A stretch of 6,107 bases of DNA from Verrucomicrobiales bacterium. Its GTDB lineage: Bacteria; Verrucomicrobiota; Verrucomicrobiia; Verrucomicrobiales; V1-33. Numbering within the stretch: the stretch's first letter is position 1; every line of letters begins with the position of its first letter. This document shows, in pieces, positions 1 through 6,099 of the stretch. The notes under the pieces are model-generated. The model did not search any database, was not told where the DNA came from, and saw nothing but the letters and a program-made list of their open reading frames with translations. The stretch is from contig JALRGB010000616.1 of the NCBI GenBank assembly GCA_023253575.1, positions 1 to 6,107 of the forward strand, in the 5' to 3' direction. The translations under genes were made by a program, and so were the position numbers.

Positions 1-1563
1 GGCGAAATGACCACTCAAACACCCTCCCAGCAACTCAACAGCCTGCTGGGCAAAATTCTTCGGATCCGAACCGACGGGTCAATCCCGGAAGACAACCCGT
101 TCTTCGCCCAAACCACCGGCACCCACCGAGCCATCTGGGCGCTCGGCCTGCGCAACCCATGGTCGCTCGCCTTCCACCCGACCAACGGCCGCCTCTTCGC
201 CAATGACATCGGTCAGGCGTCATTCGAGGAAATCAACGAAATCGTGCGCGGAGGCAATTACGGCTGGCCCGAGGCCGAAGGACGGGTCGAAAAACCAAAA
301 TTCCGCGACCCCCTGCTGGATTACGGCCGCACCATCGGCGCTTCACTCGGCGGCGGCTGCTTCTACCACACCCGCCCCGACGCCTCCCACGCTTTCCCCC
401 CCGCATGGAATGGACGATACCTCGTGATGGACTTTATGGCCGGATGGCTGGCCTGGGTGGATGAAACCGCTACCCCGCACCCCGCCCTCCGCGCCGTCGC
501 CCGCAACTTAGCCAAACCCATCGCCGTCGCCGTCGACCCAGAGGGCGCCCTCCTCGTGCTGGAACGCAACACTTGGCTCAAAGATGCCAAATTTAAAGTT
601 GGTCAAGGGTGGCTGACAAAAATCATTCCGTCCAGCGATCAGCTAGGCGCCGGCCCGCCCGTCGCCAGCGCTCCGCCGCCCGCACCCGCCGCGCCGCCCG
701 CACAGCCCGCTGTTGTTTCCACCGCCGGCACCACATGGCCCACCCAGTGGCAACAAGGCAACCTTGAGCGCGGCAGCATCGGCTACGCCCCGCTCGTCGA
801 GCCGTGGCGGCCAGGCGTGACAGTGGAGCGAAGTGTGGTCGTCCCCGCTGGGGAAAAGCTGAGTCTCACGCCGGAAGGGGACGAGTTCATCTTTCCCTCC
901 GACACCCTCATCATCACCCACGCCGCGGTGGCCGGCCGCCGCGTGCAAACCACAGTGGTCCGAACCCGAGCCAACGCCCCGCATTTGGCCGCCGTCTACC
1001 GCTGGCAGGAAGACGGTCAAGAGGCGACGCTGGTTCGGGAAGCAATGGCCGCCACCGTCGCCGGCCAGCCGTGGTTTTTCTCAGGCCCCACCGACCAGCT
1101 TATCCTGCCGGTAAACATCCCCGGTTATGACTGCGAGCTGCGCCCGGTCAACCTACCACCGACCTCCCCCCTCACGCCGGTCATCGCGTCGCATGCCGCG
1201 ACCATCCCACGCCTCGCCGCCATGGATGCACCCGGTGCCGCTCCCGAAAACCTCATTCGCTCGTTCCTCGACGTCAATTGCGCCTCCTGCCACCGGCCCG
1301 GAGGCGCCGGCCGCGGACTCTATGACGCCCGCGCTACCACCCCGCTCGCCGAACAACAACTCATCAATGGTCCCCTGCTTTCGGGCGAACTCGGCGTAGC
1401 CGGCGCCAAAGTGATCGTGCCCGGCCACCCGGAGAAATCCATGCTCTACCTTCGCCTGAAAAAACCTCCCGGTGATCCGATGCGAATGCCCCCCGGCTGC
1501 TCCTCCCCAGCAACCCCTCCCATCGTGCCTATTCTCGAAACCTGGATCCGCCAGCTGCCCTGA
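1..1563 (+). CDS. PQQ-type glucose/sorbosone dehydrogenase fused to a C-terminal cytochrome c domain (5' end cut by window)
   Basis: Likely a periplasmic quinoprotein that oxidises a sugar or alcohol and passes electrons to a fused heme domain. The frame is open to base 1, and the Met at 7 falls inside a conserved propeller motif, so the true start lies upstream. Numbering from that Met: LLGKILRI (13-20), GLRNPW (47-52) and GGNYGWP (83-89) are hallmarks of the glucose/sorbosone dehydrogenase beta-propeller, which ends near residue 208. A Pro/Ala-rich linker (about 216-236) follows, then a beta-rich middle module (about 240-385), then a heme domain with CASCH (425-429), HRPGG and the candidate axial-Met segment MRMPPG (492-497). 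The gene ends at TGA 1561-1563. Family relatives often carry another CxxCH in the middle module; here that place reads DQLILP (363-368). The substrate cannot be told. The general class is secure; the exact subfamily is inferred. Confidence 0.88.
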   Translation, partial: GEMTTQTPSQQLNSLLGKILRIRTDGSIPEDNPFFAQTTGTHRAIWALGLRNPWSLAFHPTNGRLFANDIGQASFEEINEIVRGGNYGWPEAEGRVEKPKFRDPLLDYGRTIGASLGGGCFYHTRPDASHAFPPAWNGRYLVMDFMAGWLAWVDETATPHPALRAVARNLAKPIAVAVDPEGALLVLERNTWLKDAKFKVGQGWLTKIIPSSDQLGAGPPVASAPPPAPAAPPAQPAVVSTAGTTWPTQWQQGNLERGSIGYAPLVEPWRPGVTVERSVVVPAGEKLSLTPEGDEFIFPSDTLIITHAAVAGRRVQTTVVRTRANAPHLAAVYRWQEDGQEATLVREAMAATVAGQPWFFSGPTDQLILPVNIPGYDCELRPVNLPPTSPLTPVIASHAATIPRLAAMDAPGAAPENLIRSFLDVNCASCHRPGGAGRGLYDARATTPLAEQQLINGPLLSGELGVAGAKVIVPGHPEKSMLYLRLKKPPGDPMRMPPGCSSPATPPIVPILETWIRQLP

Positions 1564-1646
1564 TGAGGGAAAATCCTTCGCATACCTGCGTGAATCGCTG
1601 ATTGACGCGCCGGGTGGGTCGGTCTAAGTCCATCCTCGCTGTTTCT

Positions 1647-1685
1647 TGGGACGAGAGACGGCATTATTCCTGCTACTACGTCCCA
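1647..1685. repeat. 7-bp inverted repeat in the leader region of gap
   Basis: TGGGACG (1647-1653) and CGTCCCA (1679-1685) are perfect reverse complements separated by 25 bases. The right arm ends 31 bases before the gap start codon, so in RNA this would be a hairpin in the 5' leader, or in DNA a candidate operator. No T-tract follows, so it is not an intrinsic terminator for the upstream gene. The rest of the 153-base gap between the genes has a TTGACG at 1602-1607 that resembles a -35 box, but only a poor -10 (TAAGTC) lies 17 bases downstream, so I do not call a promoter there. Function is unknown, and a 7-bp match could be chance. Confidence 0.35.
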
Positions 1686-1716
1686 TTGTCTTCATCCTTC
1701 AACGCAGTTTACTCTT

Positions 1717-2769
1717 ATGGCCATCAAAGTAGGCATCAATGGGTTCGGGCGCATCGGCCGCCTGGTTTTTCGCGCCATCTGTGACCAGGGACTCCTGGGC
1801 AAAGAAATCGACGTGGTCGCCGTCAATGACCTGGTTCCTGCTGACAACTTGGCTTACCTCGTCAAATACGACTCCACTCAGGGCCGGGCCCGGGAAGAAG
1901 TATATTCCAAAAAATCATCGCCGGAAGTGGCTGAAGATGACATCCTTGTCGTCGATGGCCACGAAATCAAATGCCTCGCCATCAAGGAAGGACCGACCGC
2001 TCTGCCCTGGAAAGAACTCGGCGTAGACATCGTCATCGAATCAACCGGCCTCTTCACCGAGGGTGAAAAAGCCAAAGGTCACCTAACGGCTGGCGCCAAA
2101 AAAGTCATCATTTCCGCTCCGGGAAAAAACGAGGACATCACAGTCGTCGTCGGCGTAAACCACGAGAAGTACGATCCCGCGGCGCATCACATCATTTCCA
2201 ACGCCAGCTGCACCACCAATTGCCTTGCCCCCATCGTACACGTTCTTCTGAAAGAGGGATTCGGGGTCGATGAAGGTCTCATGACCACCGTCCACAGCTA
2301 TACCGCCACGCAGAAAACCGTGGACGGCCCAAGCAAAAAAGATTGGAAGGGAGGACGGAGCGCCGCCATCAACATCATCCCGTCCGGCACCGGAGCCGCC
2401 AAAGCCGTCGGTCTCGCCATCCCGGAAGTACAAGGGAAACTGACCGGCATGTCTTTCCGCGTCCCCACCCCGACCGTCTCCGTCGTCGACCTGACCGTCA
2501 AAACCGTCAAGGAAACTTCCTATAAAGAAATTTCCGCCGCCATGAAAAGGGCCAGCGAAACATACCTCAAAGGCATCCTCGCTTATACCGAGGACGAAGT
2601 CGTCTCGAGCGACTTCATCCACGACAGCCATAGCTCGATTTATGACGCTGGTTCAGGCCTCGAACTGAACAGCAAATTCTTCAAACTGGTCAGCTGGTAC
2701 GACAACGAATGGGGATACAGCAATCGTTGTGTCGACCTCGTCAAGTTCATTGCCAGCAAAGGACTGTAA
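1717..2769 (+). CDS. gap: Type I glyceraldehyde-3-phosphate dehydrogenase (NAD-dependent, glycolytic type)
   Basis: This cytoplasmic enzyme of glycolysis and gluconeogenesis oxidises glyceraldehyde 3-phosphate with phosphate and NAD+ to 1,3-bisphosphoglycerate. The Rossmann motif NGFGRIGR sits at residues 8-15, and Asp38 after the second beta strand fits NAD preference. The active site is complete: SNASCTTN with catalytic Cys165, and His193 in TTVHSYT. The S-loop and phosphate-binding region (GGRSAAINIIPSGTG, 212-226) and the C-terminal YDNEWGYSNR (328-337) are intact. At 350 residues it is longer than the usual 330-335; much of the excess lies around residues 60-75 (a charged Ser/Lys/Glu insert before ILVVDG), with one more residue between Cys165 and His193. 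The ATG at 1717 matches the family start exactly, though no Shine-Dalgarno is visible. It is likely monocistronic, with its own terminator just downstream. The overall family resemblance is to E. coli GapA rather than the NADP-type GapB. Confidence 0.97.
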   Translation: MAIKVGINGFGRIGRLVFRAICDQGLLGKEIDVVAVNDLVPADNLAYLVKYDSTQGRAREEVYSKKSSPEVAEDDILVVDGHEIKCLAIKEGPTALPWKELGVDIVIESTGLFTEGEKAKGHLTAGAKKVIISAPGKNEDITVVVGVNHEKYDPAAHHIISNASCTTNCLAPIVHVLLKEGFGVDEGLMTTVHSYTATQKTVDGPSKKDWKGGRSAAINIIPSGTGAAKAVGLAIPEVQGKLTGMSFRVPTPTVSVVDLTVKTVKETSYKEISAAMKRASETYLKGILAYTEDEVVSSDFIHDSHSSIYDAGSGLELNSKFFKLVSWYDNEWGYSNRCVDLVKFIASKGL

Positions 2770-2830
2770 CAAAACGCCTCCTCAGCGGAGAGCTTCAAAA
2801 GGGACTGCAGGGGCAATCCCAGATGATAAG

Positions 2831-2859
2831 CGGCGGCCGTCTCCGGCCGCCGTTTTTTT
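2831..2859 (+). terminator. Intrinsic terminator of gap
   Basis: CGGCGGCCG (2831-2839) pairs perfectly with CGGCCGCCG (2844-2852) around the loop TCTC, and seven T residues follow directly (2853-2859). The stem is nine pairs, almost all G-C, and begins 61 bases after the gap stop codon. Two A residues before it can extend pairing with the T-tract. This is a canonical Rho-independent terminator for rightward transcription. Confidence 0.93.
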
Positions 2860-3086
2860 CTGAACGCGTGACCCACTGTCACGTCGGACCGGCAGTGATG
2901 CGGATCCCACAGAGGAAACCGCCCTTGCCCCCACGCCGACTGGATGACACGGCGCCTGCGTTCTGGCGTCACCACCCACTACCGCTGCCACCGAAGCTCC
3001 ATGGCCTTTCTGGGCGGGCGCGCTGGTGGGCCCGGCCCATGCAGGGAGCTCATACGGGCATAAAAACACGCCTCGTCATTCCCTCC
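2860..3086. other. Gene-free region between convergent gap and sua5
   Basis: I find no convincing gene here. Open frames exist on both strands but give Pro/Arg-rich or compositionally odd translations without motifs. The stretch holds two small dyads. CGTGAC (2867-2872) and GTCACG (2878-2883) form a 6-bp stem with a CCACT loop. TGGGCC (3027-3032) and GGCCCA (3034-3039) form a 13-base near-perfect palindrome. Near 3058-3073 a weak 5-bp stem could form in the leftward transcript just past the sua5 stop, but without a following U-tract. A clear terminator for the leftward gene is therefore not seen. Confidence 0.5.
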
Positions 3087-4136
3087 TCAGTCGTTCCCGT
3101 TCCCGCCCCGGCCCGCCGCCTTGCGAAGCCGGTCCATGATGGCCACCCCCACTCCTTGTTCCGCCACTGATTCCGCGATGATTTCGTCCAGCCCGGCCTC
3201 ATCAAGCTGGCGCAGCAGGGCAAAAAGCCTGATGGCCGCTTCGCTCAGTTTGCCACTGCCCGGACTCAGCACTGCCACCATGGCAAAATCGGAAAGATTT
3301 AACCTCCCCGGCTCACCATCAACCGACAGCAAACCATAAGTTTTACCCGGCTGCGGAGAAAACCCTTCGCCTTCAGCCAGTAATCGAAGCGGGGTAGTCG
3401 GAGCATAATGGCTCTGGAGCTGCCCCGGCGCATCCGGACGGGGCTCGCGCGAACCCTTTTTCACAATACCAAACTGCTTCAGCAGCTCCCGGGTCACCGG
3501 ACCGGCCCGCACTACCTCAAGGACAGGCTTGGGACTACCCGGAGGCCGGGTGATCCGCAAAATCGTCGACTCCACACCCTCCCCGCACGCCCCACCGTCT
3601 AGCACCAAAGGAATCCGCCCCCCAAGCTCTTTGACTACAGCCGAGGCCGTGGTGGGACTGATTCGGCCAAATCGATTCGCACTCGGCGCCGCCAGCGGCA
3701 GTCGGCATTCCTTCAAAACCCGTCGAAAAACCGCGTGGGATGGCACCCTGACCGCCACCGTCGGCAGCCCGCTCGTCACCGAATCAGGTATCACCGGCTT
3801 TTTCGGCAGCAACAAAGTCAGGGGCCCGGGCCAGAACGCATTGGCCAGTTTGAGTACCACATCCTCAATCTCCGAGGGAATCATCGCAATCTCCCGTACC
3901 GCCTCAAGATTGCGCACATGCACAATCAAAGGGTCAAAATCCGGCCGCTCCTTGACCGCAAAAATCTTTGCCACAGCCACAGGATCAAAGGCGTTAGCCG
4001 CCAGTCCGTAAACCGTCTCGGCGGGCAGAGCGACAACCTCGCCCGCAGTAAGATACCGGGCCGCAGCAACCGCCGCCACCCCGAGCGTCTCCGGCTCGTC
4101 GGTCTCCATGATTTGAGTGATGAATGAATCGTCCAA
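3087..4136 (-). CDS. sua5: L-threonylcarbamoyladenylate synthase, Sua5 type (YrdC domain plus Sua5 domain)
   Basis: This cytoplasmic enzyme condenses L-threonine, bicarbonate and ATP into threonylcarbamoyl-AMP, the first step of t6A37 formation on ANN-decoding tRNAs; the Tsa complex then transfers the group. The YrdC/TsaC domain covers about residues 24-215: LPAETVYGLAANA (37-49), KERPDFDPL (62-70), WPGPLTLLLP (102-111), VAVRVPSH (127-134), PSANRFGRISPTT (151-163) and the VLDGG/GVESTIL region (178-193). A linker carrying PGQLQSHYAPTTPL (237-250) leads to the C-terminal Sua5 domain (about 251-345), so this is the long Sua5 form (349 residues), not short TsaC. The start is TTG at 4136-4134: GGGGAAGG lies eight bases upstream, and an in-frame TGA just above rules out an earlier start. 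The ATG at 4109 lacks a ribosome site. The gene converges on gap and diverges from aroK. Confidence 0.95.
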   Translation of the reverse strand: MDDSFITQIMETDEPETLGVAAVAAARYLTAGEVVALPAETVYGLAANAFDPVAVAKIFAVKERPDFDPLIVHVRNLEAVREIAMIPSEIEDVVLKLANAFWPGPLTLLLPKKPVIPDSVTSGLPTVAVRVPSHAVFRRVLKECRLPLAAPSANRFGRISPTTASAVVKELGGRIPLVLDGGACGEGVESTILRITRPPGSPKPVLEVVRAGPVTRELLKQFGIVKKGSREPRPDAPGQLQSHYAPTTPLRLLAEGEGFSPQPGKTYGLLSVDGEPGRLNLSDFAMVAVLSPGSGKLSEAAIRLFALLRQLDEAGLDEIIAESVAEQGVGVAIMDRLRKAAGRGGNGND

Positions 4137-4144
4137 GACTCACA

Positions 4145-4152
4145 CCTTCCCC
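4145..4152 (-). promoter_or_regulatory. Ribosome binding site deciding the TTG start of sua5
   Basis: Read on the minus strand, GGGGAAGG (4152-4145) is followed by eight bases and then TTG (4136-4134). It is the only well-placed Shine-Dalgarno near any plausible start of this gene; the in-frame ATG 27 bases downstream has none. It supports the non-ATG start. Confidence 0.65.
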
Positions 4153-4231
4153 GGTTGGCGTCCGCCTTCAAGCCCCGTGCCATTATTTCACGCTGCCTCC
4201 TCATACCGCTCGGAATACTACGGATTTCACT

Positions 4232-4259
4232 TTGGCGCTCCCGGGTTCCATGGTTGTAT
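4232..4259 (+). promoter_or_regulatory. Candidate promoter of the aroK-queG unit
   Basis: TTGGCG (4232-4237) resembles a -35 box. After 16 bases comes TTGTAT (4254-4259), a 3-of-6 match to the -10 consensus, preceded by an extended-minus-10 style TG at 4251-4252. Transcription would begin near 4266, leaving a leader of about 30 bases. The match is weak, and sigma-70 consensus may not transfer well to this lineage. It lies in the 160-base divergent gap with sua5, for which I found no good promoter pair. Confidence 0.25.
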
Positions 4260-4296
4260 CCACCCGGCGCGTCTTGCCGACTAAGCGCCCCCAGCC

Positions 4297-4827
4297 ATGA
4301 CCCATCCACACCACATCGTCCTCATCGGATTCATGGGCAGCGGAAAAACCACCGTCGGCCATCTCGTCGCCGAGAAACTCGACTGGCCATTCGTCGACAC
4401 CGACAGCCAGATCGTCGATGAAGCCGGTCTCTCTATTCCAGACATCTTCGCCGCCGAAGGAGAAAGCGGGTTTCGCGACCGGGAAACGGCCGTACTGACC
4501 AAGCTGACCACGGAACCACCATCCGTCATTTCCACGGGCGGCGGCATCGTGACCCAACCCAGAAACGCCCCCCTCCTGAAATCCCTCGGCTTCGTCGTCT
4601 GGCTCAGTGCCACCGAAGCAGACATCTTTTCCCGCGTTTCACGCAACCGCAACCGCCCACTCCTACTCACCCCCGACCCGCGTCAAACCATCCACCACCT
4701 GCTCGAACAACGACGCACACTGTACGCCGCTTTCGCCCACCTCACGATCGAAACCCACGGACTCGAACCCGAAGAAATCGCCTACGGCGTTTGCGAAAGT
4801 GCCCGTCATTATTATGGCGCACCCTAA
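4297..4827 (+). CDS. aroK: Shikimate kinase
   Basis: This cytoplasmic kinase phosphorylates the 3-hydroxyl of shikimate with ATP, the fifth step of the shikimate route to chorismate and aromatic amino acids. At 176 residues it has normal family length. The P-loop is GFMGSGKT (11-18). Shikimate-binding Asp34 and Asp36 (VDTDS), Arg60 (FRDRE, 59-63) and the Gly81-Gly82-Gly83 motif (STGGGIV) are present. The lid arginine is Arg120 in RNRPLL, and Arg139/Arg140 before LY lie where the substrate-binding C-terminal arginine is expected. An in-frame TAA at 4282-4284 makes ATG 4297 the first available start, though no clear Shine-Dalgarno precedes it. Its 3' end overlaps the proposed queG start by 14 bases, which suggests cotranscription and possible translational coupling. 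All key residues seem intact, so it should be active. Confidence 0.96.
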   Translation: MTHPHHIVLIGFMGSGKTTVGHLVAEKLDWPFVDTDSQIVDEAGLSIPDIFAAEGESGFRDRETAVLTKLTTEPPSVISTGGGIVTQPRNAPLLKSLGFVVWLSATEADIFSRVSRNRNRPLLLTPDPRQTIHHLLEQRRTLYAAFAHLTIETHGLEPEEIAYGVCESARHYYGAP

Positions 4828-5929
4828 TCAGGAGAACCGCCTCGAGCCGTCGCCAGCCATGCTTTCGCCTGTTGCATTGAAATCAGAAATTCTGCGGACC
4901 GCCCGCACGCTGGGATTCGATGACTGCCGCATCGCCCCCATCCACCGCGCTTCTCATGCCGATGTTTTCAAGCAATGGCTCGACCACGGGAAGTACGGCG
5001 ACATGGCGTGGATGGCGCGCCAGCCGGAACGCCGCACCGATCCCGCTCTCGTCCTTCCAGGTGTGCAGGCCATGATCGTCGTGGCCAAGAACTACCACGT
5101 GGAAACCCCTGCTACGGCCACCTTCCAACCTGCAGACGACTTACCAGATGCACCCCCTCCGGCCGCCACCGGCGTCATCGCCAAATATGCTTGGGGCGAT
5201 GACTATCATGATCTCATGCAGATGCAGTTGCGACACCTTTGCGACACCCTGAGCGCACACGGGGGTGTGCAGAAATTATACGTCGACACCGGGCCGGTCC
5301 TCGAACGCGATTTTGCCAGCGACGCCGGCCTCGGGTGGAACGGCAAAAGCACGGTGCAGATTCATCCAAAACTGGGCACGTGGTTTTTTCTTGGAGAAAT
5401 CCTCACCACGCTGCCACTACCTCCCGACCAGCCATTTGGTGATCATTGCGGAAAATGCACGCGGTGCATGACCGCTTGCCCGACGCAGGCCATCACCGCC
5501 CCCCGTCAGATGGATGCCCGCCGGTGTTTAAGCTATCTGACCATTGAGCACAAAGGATCCATCCCATTGGAATTTAGAAAACCATTAGGCAACCGGATCT
5601 ACGGATGCGACGACTGCCTCGCCGTTTGCCCTTGGAACAGGTTCGCCCAAGCCAGCAATGAGGCCGCTTTCGCCGCACGCGACTACGTCCACGGCTGGAA
5701 ACTCAGAAAATTCCTTTCACTGAATGACGACGATTTTCGCACTCTTTTCAAAGGTTCTCCCATCAAACGATTGAAGCGAGGCCGCTTCCTCCGCAACGTT
5801 TGTGTCGCTTTGGGAAATACCGGGTCCCGGGACGACATCCCTGCATTGCAAACCGCTGCCGCCGACGCCGATCCCCTGATCGCAGAACATGCCCTCTGGG
5901 CGATTGCCGAAATAAGGCAACGTGGTTGA
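4814..5929 (+). CDS. queG: Epoxyqueuosine reductase
   Basis: QueG is a cytoplasmic cobalamin- and iron-sulfur-dependent enzyme that reduces epoxyqueuosine to queuosine at position 34 of GUN-anticodon tRNAs, the last step of Q synthesis. Numbering from ATG 4814 (371 residues): a DUF1730-type N-terminal part holds DHGKYGDMAWM (52-62) and YVDTGPVLER (156-165), where Asp158 matches the proposed proton donor. The two [4Fe-4S] clusters are served by eight cysteines: 212, 215, 218, 222, 238, 265, 268 and 272. A HEAT-like C-terminus (about 320-370, RNVCVALGN) would help hold tRNA. The start is uncertain: ATG 4814 overlaps aroK, whereas ATG 4859 places the first family-conserved residues (LKSEILRTARTLGF) closer to the N-terminus; neither has a well-spaced ribosome site. 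An open frame extending further back inside aroK is not credible. Other queuosine genes are not in the window. Confidence 0.95.
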   Translation: MAHPNQENRLEPSPAMLSPVALKSEILRTARTLGFDDCRIAPIHRASHADVFKQWLDHGKYGDMAWMARQPERRTDPALVLPGVQAMIVVAKNYHVETPATATFQPADDLPDAPPPAATGVIAKYAWGDDYHDLMQMQLRHLCDTLSAHGGVQKLYVDTGPVLERDFASDAGLGWNGKSTVQIHPKLGTWFFLGEILTTLPLPPDQPFGDHCGKCTRCMTACPTQAITAPRQMDARRCLSYLTIEHKGSIPLEFRKPLGNRIYGCDDCLAVCPWNRFAQASNEAAFAARDYVHGWKLRKFLSLNDDDFRTLFKGSPIKRLKRGRFLRNVCVALGNTGSRDDIPALQTAAADADPLIAEHALWAIAEIRQRG

Positions 5930-5938
5930 ATATGGGCG

Positions 5939-5963
5939 CTTGAAACCGCGACTTCGGTTCAGG
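5939..5963. repeat. Imperfect hairpin just after queG
   Basis: CTTGAAACCG (5939-5948) can pair with CGGTTCAGG (5955-5963), giving nine pairs with one bulged A and one G-U around a six-base loop. It begins ten bases after the queG stop and may protect or end the aroK-queG message. What follows is A-rich, not T-rich, so it is not a canonical intrinsic terminator in either direction. Confidence 0.35.
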
Positions 5964-6014
5964 TAAAAAATATTCATGGCCACAAAAAGCGGAAGCAGAG
6001 CACCACCCGCGTTG

Positions 6015-6044
6015 ACCTGACGGCGTTATTTTTCAACCTGACGG
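6015..6044. repeat. 9-bp direct repeat spaced 21 bp, second copy inside a dyad (candidate operator)
   Basis: ACCTGACGG occurs at 6015-6023 and again at 6036-6044, exactly 21 bases apart, which is two helical turns. The second copy is the core of a perfect dyad, CAACC-TGAC-GGTTG (6034-6047); the first copy lacks the full dyad. A weak promoter-like pair, TTTCAA (6031-6036) and GATAAG (6053-6058) with 16 bases between, overlaps the second copy. The spacing suits a regulator binding one face of DNA ahead of the gene that may start at 6100. No regulator can be named. Confidence 0.35.
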
Positions 6045-6099
6045 TTGCTTGGGATAAGCTCGCGCGGTGCGCAGCGGGCAGTTTTGATCGAGGGAGTGA

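Noticed and set aside
643..1020. Minus-strand open frame opposite the quinoprotein gene
   Set aside because: Gly/Ala/Arg-rich translation opposite the linker and middle module of the real gene, without motifs. GC-rich third positions readily produce such shadows.
1602..1630. TTGACG...TAAGTC as the gap promoter
   Set aside because: The -35 half is good, but the -10 half matches only two of six positions at the right spacing.
2083..2631. Long minus-strand open frame (182 codons) opposite gap
   Set aside because: It lies wholly antisense to a gene with complete GAPDH motifs, is Gly/Asp-rich, and has no domain-like pattern. It is a codon-bias shadow.
2782..3069. Minus-strand open frame in the gap-sua5 interval (95 codons)
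   Set aside because: It has a GTG start, no ribosome site, runs back through the gap terminator, and its composition looks non-coding. A decayed gene cannot be excluded, but there is no positive evidence.
2709..3170. Plus-strand open frame running from gap into sua5 (153 codons)
   Set aside because: It starts inside gap in another frame, crosses the strong terminator at 2831-2859 and ends antisense to sua5. The translation is Pro/Arg-rich and unlike any family.
3926..4309. Minus-strand frame over the sua5 start and the divergent gap
   Set aside because: An Arg/Trp-rich shadow in another frame of sua5; the AGGAGG in it is reported separately as a possible leader signal.
4607..4813. Upstream extension of the queG frame into aroK
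   Set aside because: The extra 69 residues overlap the conserved lid and C-terminal parts of aroK, are Pro/Ser/Thr-rich and do not match QueG, whose homology begins after 4859.
5976..6020. Tiny ORF starting MATKSGSRAPPALT
   Set aside because: Only 14 codons, no ribosome site, and its stop falls in the first direct-repeat copy. The opening resembles many basic protein N-termini but nothing continues it in any frame.
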